Source of the DNA: Evernia prunastri
Taxonomy: Eukaryota; Ascomycota; Lecanoromycetes; Lecanorales; Parmeliaceae
Direction of reading: 5' to 3'
NCBI GenBank assembly: GCA_003184365.1
Contig: NKYR01000014.1
Span: 248,001-312,000, forward strand
DNA: 64,000 bases
Shown: positions 58,213-64,000 of the stretch, piece by piece
How the letters are laid out: each line of letters opens with the position of its first letter
Position numbering within the stretch: the first letter of the stretch is position 1
Translations under genes and position numbers: made by a program
Notes under the pieces: model-generated
Told to the model about the DNA's origin: nothing
The model's input: the letters and a program-made list of their open reading frames with translations, nothing else
Databases searched by the model: none

Positions 58213-59742
58213 ATGTCTTCCCTATTCGGCCAGCCGACAAGCTCGCTTTTCGGCAACAACAGTACCAATAATCAGCAGCAGCAGAACACCAGCAAGCCGA
58301 ACATTTTCGGATCGCTCAATACAAGTGCTACTTCGCAGCCTCAGCAAGGAGGAGGTATATTTGGCTCTACCACGACTTCTCAGCCGCAGCAGGGAGGAGG
58401 GTTGTTTGGCTCTACTGCAACTTCTCAGCCGCAGCAGGGAGGAAGTTTGTTTGGCTCTACGGCGACCTCTCAGCCACAGCAAGGAGGAGGACTATTCGGT
58501 TCCCAAAACACGAGTGCCCCGGCTTCTCAGGAGCAGCAGGGGGGCTCGTTGTTCGGTCGCATTACAGCGCCTCAGCCGACTGGTGGAGGAATATTTGGAT
58601 CTACACAACCTCAACAGCAGGGCGGGCTTTTCGGATCTAACCAACAACCGCAGCAACAGCACGGAGGTGGTCTCTTCGGCGGCTTTGGTGCAACCGCAAA
58701 CCAGCAGCCACAACAGCAGAACCAACAGCAGCACGGAAGCAACTTGTTTGGAAACGTTGGTCAACCTGCAGCACAGCAATCACAGAATCAGCAGCCAGGA
58801 AGTGTGTTCGTGCAGAGCCAAGGCTCCATTTTTGGCAGTGAAAATGCTCCACGTAAGCTATGTTTGCACCCTTTAGTAGTAATGTACGTTCTAACGCAGC
58901 TTTTTGATAGGACAAAAGCCTGTACTTGCGCAAATCGAGCTTGCTTTTTCGAAATGGAATCCTCAAAATGCCACTTCCTCGTTCCAAACATACCTCTACA
59001 ACACCGTCCCACCTGAGCAGGCACCGTTCTACGGCCCCACAGCCCAAGACGATGAAACAAAATGGGAAGAAGCGCTGAACAAGAAACCTAGCCCTGGGGC
59101 TATCCCAGTCCTGGTGAAGGGGTTCCGGGAGATTGGACTACGGATGAATATGCAACTTCAGGCTCTGCATACTCTTGGTGGTAGACTACACGAGATTAAC
59201 AGCGGTCTAGAAAAGCTGCTGCAGAAACACGATCTGAGCATATCCGTTCGAGCGGCAGAGTGTCGGAGAAAGCACCTTCGATTCAGTCATCAATGTCTAG
59301 GGCTAGCGGCTAAGACGCAGGTGTTGAGGAATAGGGGGTATATTCTGGACGGTCCGGAAGAGGAATTGAGGAATAAGCTCTTGTTGTTGGAAAAAAGTGT
59401 TCTTGATCCCGCACTGAATGGTAGAAGCGAGGAGATATGGGCAAGGATGGTGAGCGTAAGAGAACGAGGAAGAATGCTACAGCGGGAGTTTGTGAAGGCC
59501 GGAGGGGCCCTACCGCAGGAACAGGGGCAGGTGGTTGACGAGGAGGTCATGCGGAGGGTAAAGAAGGTATGAAGTACACTTCATCTTGTCAAAGTCCAGG
59601 CTGGCTAACTTTGATACAGATTTTGGAAGACTTCAGCTCACAACTCGAAGGACTGACGAAGGAAATAGCGCAGCTTCAGAAAGACTGGGCGGAGTGGGAG
59701 CAGTCGAAGCCTCTTGCGATCACGGATGGCGTGGGGAGATAG
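58213..59742 (+). CDS. nup57: FG nucleoporin Nup57/Nup54
   Basis: This FG nucleoporin belongs to the Nsp1(Nup62)-Nup49-Nup57 channel complex of the nuclear pore. The ATG at 58213 gives MSSLFGQPTSSLFGNNSTNN. The N-terminal ~210 residues are GLFG/SLFG/IFGS repeats with Gln-rich spacers, including four 15-residue units TSQPQQGGGxFGSTx. An intron (about 58853-58911) joins GSENAPR to QKPVLAQIELAFSKWNPQN. The Nup54 helical region follows: FREIGLRMNMQLQALHTLGG, HEINSGLEKLLQKHDLSISV, LRFSHQCLGLAAKTQVLRNR and GYILDGPEEELRNKL. A final intron near 59571-59620 leads to ILEDFSSQLEGLTKEIAQLQ and the stop after DGVGR. The upstream in-frame start at 58123 is not needed. Confidence 0.93.
58330..58509 (+). repeat. 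Four 45-bp tandem repeats inside the nucleoporin gene
   Basis: The units start at 58330, 58375, 58420 and 58465. They encode TSQPQQGGGIFGSTT-type blocks. Copies 2 and 3 are nearly identical; copies 1 and 4 differ more, mostly at third positions. The pattern fits expansion of FG repeats within the frame. Confidence 0.9.
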
Positions 59743-59989
59743 CAGTCGTATCAGCGTGCCTTGAAATTTTGGTCGCAAATATGGCGTTGCAGCAATGGTC
59801 ATCGTGGTAAACATACTCTCGACATCTTTGAAGAAGCGAACTACGGGCCTAATCTGGGTTTGCCATGATCTCCGTTCAAATGTCATGGATATGCTCTACC
59901 GCTTTCCTAGATGCAGTCGAACCCTCGTTCGACCATCAAGCTATCCTCGCTCATCGAAGGTGATTCAGAGAATCTTGAGCCTAATGCAC

Positions 59990-60587
59990 TCTACCCTAAG
60001 ATATCTTATGTAGACATCCTCAGACATCTCCAAATTGATCCCCGTTTCGAACCCACACTACCTCACCAGGTCGACCGCCTGAAACAGTTCGTCCCACATG
60101 AGGGCGCGACCCTCGGGCGTCCCCGTCGTCCTCGTAGAGCGCCAAACCGGCCCTTGTAGAGCAGGAAGTGGCCCGGCAGCACGTTGTGGATCCGATCGGT
60201 GCCGCGGCCTGGTCGAGCTGGGTTTGGACGCGACGGTGGGCGTAGACGAGCATGGCGCCAATGGCGGACCGGGACATGGTGGCGCCGAGGGCGTAGTTGA
60301 GGGACAGGAGCGTGTAGGGTGACTCGCATCAGTCGCGCGGTTCGTCGTCGCTGTGGCGAGGATTCGGGGGTGAGTGAGTTTGTAGGAGAAAAAGAGGAGG
60401 GGGGGTATTCTATTCACGGAAGCGCTGGGAGGTTGGGAGTGGTCACTTATGGCAGGTTGGGGGGCGAGAGAGCACGGCTGGAGGTGGTGGGATCGAGGAT
60501 TTCCTCGAAGAGAGTGCTGTGGGCGAGGATGGAAACTTGAGCTGAAAGGGCGATGGCGGTCAAGGAAAGTACGAAGTGTAAACGCAT
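59990..60587 (-). pseudogene. Frame-broken coding remnant, unknown family
   Basis: On the minus strand three coherent pieces lie in three frames. They are YTLLSLNYALGATMSRSAIG followed by AMLVYAHRRVQTQLDQA (about 60308-60220), then DRIHNVLPGHFLLYKGRFGA (about 60197-60138), then TPEGRALMWDELFQAVDLVR (about 60117-60058). Upstream, an ATG at 60587 opens MRLHFVLSLTAIALSAQVSI, signal-peptide-like, with a stop after PPNLP. The pieces read like one protein with single-base shifts. I recognise no family. The GC content is locally high. It could also be an intact gene with base errors in the assembly. Confidence 0.4.
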
Positions 60588-60955
60588 ATTACGCGAAGAA
60601 GAAGAGGAGGAGGAAGAAGAGGAAAAAGCAGGTCACGAAAAGCTCTTCAAAAAGGAAATCCCATCGTCAATTCGAAAGTTCACTCCGCGTCCTTGAGATG
60701 GTCAACGCCGTGCAGTCGCTAGAAAGATACAGGCGAAATGGCTGGAGCGATGGGCTGACATTCAAGACAGGGTCAGGGAACTCATGCATTCATTGATGTC
60801 GCAAGAGCCCGCGGCTTTGCGTTTTCTCTCGGTTCACTATCGTACAGCCCCATCTATCCATCCCAACCCCATCTATATGCAATCTTCCCGCCACCGTGCG
60901 CGTAGGCCTGATGCTCTGGTGTCGACCATGCTGCCAACATCTTCACCCTCCTCCT

Positions 60956-61332
60956 CTAAACAAGTTTCCTCACGTAGTCGATGACGAAGGGCGCTGTATG
61001 ACGCACGGACAGGATCAGCCATGGTAGCTTTAGGGGACCCAAGGGGATCCCCAGAGCAAGGCTTAAATTACAAGACTCACAGAGATACAGCAGTACGCTC
61101 GCCGCGGCTACTTGCTTGACGGTCTGGAATGCTTCGTCTTCGGCTGCCTGTGGTCCGGTGTATCAGCATGCCGTGGCCAATCCATACTGTCGTCTCGTCC
61201 TTTTTTTTCGCGACTCTATTCGGTTTGCTGTACTGACCTTGAGCTCGGCCTTGGATGGAGGTGCTTGGGCTGATGGCAGGTCAGTGGACTCTATTTTATA
61301 GAGAAAACGGACTACTTACGACCACCGAACAT
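60956..61332 (-). CDS. tom5: Mitochondrial import receptor subunit TOM5
   Basis: Tom5 is a small tail-anchored subunit of the outer-membrane TOM translocase. It is easily missed because its 49 codons are split over four exons: 61332-61320, 61269-61238, 61147-61081 and 60993-60956. All introns are GT-AG (GTAAGT, GTCAGT and GTGAGT donors; CAG acceptors), and the exon lengths 13+32+67+38 sum to 150 nt, in frame. The protein is MFGGPQAPPSKAELKAAEDE with a continuing helix AFQTVKQVAAASVLLYLS and the tail PFVIDYVRKLV. One membrane helix near the C-terminus followed by basic residues and a short acidic cytosolic N-terminus fits fungal Tom5. Confidence 0.9.
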
Positions 61333-61950
61333 CTTGAGTTGGTTTTGGTTTGAGCAGCAGTGGAACTATTGTGGTTGTACTTTTGTTTAGCGCCAGATTG
61401 ACAATCACGCCAAGATTTTGGTCACGTGCTCTGAGACTGATGATTGCGGATGGGATTTGGCGGAATAGCAATAGCCAGCAAGTGTCGCAGCCAAGAAGCT
61501 TAGAGACATCCCTTCCTCTTCCATGTGTCTTCGGATTGTCTGAGGTCTTGCGCTTTGAACGAGACTACAACGGATTTCGGATTGAGGGCACCGGGCGATG
61601 GACTATCACATTTTCGGAGCTTCCCAGCTAAGAAGGTTGCACCGGGTGTATTACATGCAATGGGGGTATGGAGGAAATATACGCATTTATGCGGCTCCTA
61701 TGAATGAGAGAGTTTCGGCCTTCAGCAAGAGGTACAAGACCAAGGCTCACACGGTGTTCAAGGTTCAAGGCTCAAGGTTCAAGGCTCAAGGCTCGTGATG
61801 CGATAGTCATCGTATCAGAGCGCTGGGTCAAATATCAAAAGATGCCATCGCCTCTCATTCTCGCTCAATGCTGAAGCAGCTCCCAGCAAATGAATATGTC
61901 AGAACAAATGTTGTTTTCGCAGAATAGTCGCCGAATCTCAACGAAAACGT
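61333..61950. other. Intergenic, with a 7-bp tandem repeat
   Basis: This lies between the TOM5 start and the stop of the GTPase gene. It should contain the TOM5 promoter and the GTPase 3' UTR. Short plus-strand frames have no motifs. Confidence 0.5.
61757..61791. repeat. 7-bp microsatellite, five units of YTCAAGG
   Basis: TTCAAGG, TTCAAGG, CTCAAGG, TTCAAGG, CTCAAGG in a row, in non-coding sequence. Confidence 0.9.
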
Positions 61951-64000
61951 TCAAGCAGAATCCGTCGTTGCTCTTGCGAATTCAACTTCAATAGGGCCGT
62001 CAATTTGTGCTCTTGCGTGCACCACAAAGCGCTGGACATCCCGGCGCAGCGCCTCCCTTTTGGGATTCGGCGACTCTTCAACGATGAACATTGAATCGAA
62101 GTCCTGCACCACTCTATTGAAGATGTTCTGAACGTTTCTTATGAGCTTTGGCTGGTGCTTTTCAAGCGCATCCTCAAAGGACGTTTTAATTCCTGGATTA
62201 ATCGTGCTGAACGGCTCGCCCTTCGATATCGCATTCTCTAGCAAGGTGCATTGGGCAGTATGGAGATTTTGCTTGGGCCTTTTGGCTGGGGCGTGCTTTA
62301 GTAAGGTTCCAAAGATTTGTTACTGATTCATTACCTACTAGAAGGCTTCGTGCATTTTGCGTATATAGGACTCATTGCCTGCATCATGAAGCAGTCCGGA
62401 TCCTGATCAATCATGTCTAGATTGAGTTTGGTAGTTCTGTCGCCGTTAGATGACGTATCAAAGCTAGGGCGACACCGACTTTACCTGCTGATGCTCTTGA
62501 CTAGTCCGAAGAAATCGTCAAGCTGTTTGCGTAGTTGCGCCTTCTTGGAGGTCAGAGACGCCAAAAACGGAACCATGGGCTCAGCTGCGACCCCTTCTAT
62601 CTCTGTAAAAAAATTCAGTGTCCTCGTACAAAGTGCTCAAGGATCGAGTTCGTGCTCACTTACCATTAAGATCCGTACGGATATTCTCAAGCAGATCTAT
62701 CAGGGCAGCGACGCACTTTTCTTTGCAATCAATGAGAGCTTTGTCGAAACCTCCCCATGCCACAGTCAAGTCCCGGACCACAGGTTGTAGCATTTCAGTG
62801 TTCCAATTCCGGAACGATTGTTTGGCGGTTTCCCAAGCTCCATCGTGGCGACAGAATGCATTCAAAGTTCGAGCGTGCCACTGCAACAAGCGTGTCAAAG
62901 AGATACCCAATCGGATGCAGGGGCACTCACTTGGGCCCACTCGTTGTATGCCTCAGTACTATGTTTAACCCAATCGCCCTGGCATTTCGCTACGAACATG
63001 TCAGTATACCGCAAAAGAAAACTTGCCCCCATAGCGACGCACTCGATTTCTCTAAGATGTGCTTTCCTGACAGAAGCTTGATTTCGTTGATCCATTTCTC
63101 TGTAATAGCTTCTGCTTCCTGTAAAGCCTTTATCAGTCCTGTAAAGCAAAGATCAACGGATGGTCGATTCACCTTCAACGGCTTGGCCACCACTTTCTTC
63201 AGCGCTGAACGACGTTGGATCTTATATTGAGAGCTCCACATATATAAGGAGCTGATCAGTTCGGCCAGGATACCCTCACGGTAGTGAATCAACGCGTCCA
63301 AATAGCTTTTTGCAGGAAATTGGTAGCAATGACGGCGAAGCGCGGGGATGCCGGTTGTATCGACAGGGAGGGGGAATTCATCGTCAGCCACAAAACCAAG
63401 TGCATGTGCGTTATAATCTACGCTAGACACTGCAAAGACTGGGAGAGGCAGCTGATCCGAGGCTATATTCTTGTATTTTCGACGCATGCAACGGCCAGTC
63501 ATTTCATTCCTCATGATAACTAGGCTCTGGCGAACGCTATCTACCCGTCAGCCTGGTTGACTCACGTCCGGCCTTGAATTGTTTGCAGGAGAGGCAAGCA
63601 CGCTTACAGAACCCTGAAGGCTTTTTGCACTTGTCTTCATTTCATTAGCGAGCTCTCGCACAGGGAATTAGATTGACTGACTGTAATTCGCTGATCTTTT
63701 GCGTCAAAGTCTCCTTCGTTTTCCCCTGAGCTATGTTTCTGGACCCGACAAGTCGTGATATCTCTTTGCTGATGAAAGTGTTTGCCAAAACCAATCTCTC
63801 GTGTTCTCTCGCAGCCTCTGGACTGGCTTCGAGTTCGCAGGCTTTGTTCAAGGCGCGCGTTTCCTGATGGAGTTTAGTTGGTATCCGCACGCGTTCATTT
63901 GAAATTGACAGCATACGTCAATCTTTGTGACAACCAACGCTTTCTTGTTGCCAAACATCCGATACATATCCCCGAGTCGCTTGTGGACCTGGTTGTCTGT
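61951..64000 (-). CDS. SLIP-GC-like dynamin-type GTPase, C-terminal part (runs off the window)
   Basis: The gene continues beyond 64000, so the P-loop is not in view. The first visible exon reads QVHKRLGDMYRMFGNKKALV then VTKID, a TKxD guanine-specificity (G4) motif. The next pieces are coiled-coil-like (ETRALNKACELEASPEAARE, KEISRLVGSRNIAQGKTKET), then CFVSSVDYN-type sequence near 63430 (CFAVSSVDYNAHALG in frame), SYLDALIHYREGILAELISS, and further helical exons (LLQWHARTLNAFCRHDGAWE, FDKALIDCKEKCVAALIDLL). The end exon holds ENAISKGEPFSTINPGIKTS and stops at 61951. Fungi carry many large GTPases annotated as nuclear GTPase SLIP-GC; the match here is by overall pattern and is tentative. The visible exons look intact. 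Confidence 0.6.

Overview
This is a nuclear segment of a filamentous ascomycete (Pezizomycotina; I cannot fix the class). The signs are intron-rich eukaryotic genes with short introns (mostly about 50-90 nt, GTRNGT donors, YAG acceptors), a set of conserved single-copy fungal housekeeping genes, and fungal-only families (a DUF6604-type protein, a SLIP-GC-like dynamin-type GTPase). Genes lie on both strands with independent promoters, and nothing looks like an operon. I re-derived several gene models by hand across introns. These include the last exons of GAPDH, the branching enzyme, the YHM2 carrier, Pma1 and NDUFA8, the 13-nt first exon of the PNS1-like gene, and a four-exon TOM5 gene of only 49 codons that simple ORF calling misses. 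LAYOUT. 0.6-4.8 kb: GAPDH and glycogen branching enzyme (minus). 5.7-6.0 kb: a degenerate ~63-bp tandem repeat. 6.1-8.8 kb: an unrecognised 875-residue basic, disordered protein whose N-terminus holds two copies of an ~85-residue module. 9.5-13.5 kb: an FHA-kinase-like gene with an in-frame TGA in subdomain XI, followed by a decayed kinase relic. 13.5-14.7 kb: gene-free, with an 18-bp direct repeat exactly 800 bp apart. 14.7-18.3 kb: mitochondrial ClpX and the citrate/oxoglutarate carrier YHM2. 19.1-21.7 kb: a DUF6604-type gene broken by a frameshift and a stop. 23.0-24.7 kb: mitochondrial citrate synthase. 25.6-28.3 kb: an Nrd1/Seb1-type transcription termination factor. 29.5-32.8 kb: a plasma-membrane P-type H+-ATPase. 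33.3-36.3 kb: a DCAF4-like WD40 protein and the GTP/GDP carrier GGC1. 36.7-37.06 kb: an 8-N assembly gap between two almost identical ~170-bp copies. 37.1-38.1 kb: a coiled-coil hypothetical protein. 38.9-42.1 kb: ATP synthase beta and COX5, divergent across a 289-bp promoter. 42.6-48.4 kb: a Rab4-like GTPase, a PNS1/CTL-like transporter and IWS1. 48.4-51.8 kb: gene-poor. 51.8-56.5 kb: an EDC4/Pdc1-like decapping scaffold. 57.1-59.7 kb: complex I NDUFA8 and nucleoporin Nup57/Nup54. 60-60.6 kb: frame-broken coding remnants. 61.0-61.3 kb: TOM5. 62.0 kb to the window end: the C-terminal part of a SLIP-GC-like GTPase. HOW THE GENES RELATE. Eight of about 24 genes encode mitochondrial proteins (ClpX, YHM2, citrate synthase, GGC1, ATP synthase beta, COX5, NDUFA8, TOM5), and GAPDH and the branching enzyme add central carbon metabolism. 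A second set serves RNA polymerase II transcription and mRNA fate (Nrd1/Seb1, IWS1, EDC4, Nup57). The accessory material sits at 5-14.5 kb, 19-21.7 kb, 48.4-51.7 kb, 59.9-60.6 kb and after 62 kb. I saw no CRISPR array, no intact transposon and no tRNA or rRNA gene. I did not find a convincing new system. The best candidates for novelty are the duplicated-module protein at 6.1-8.8 kb and the decaying FHA-kinase locus next to it.
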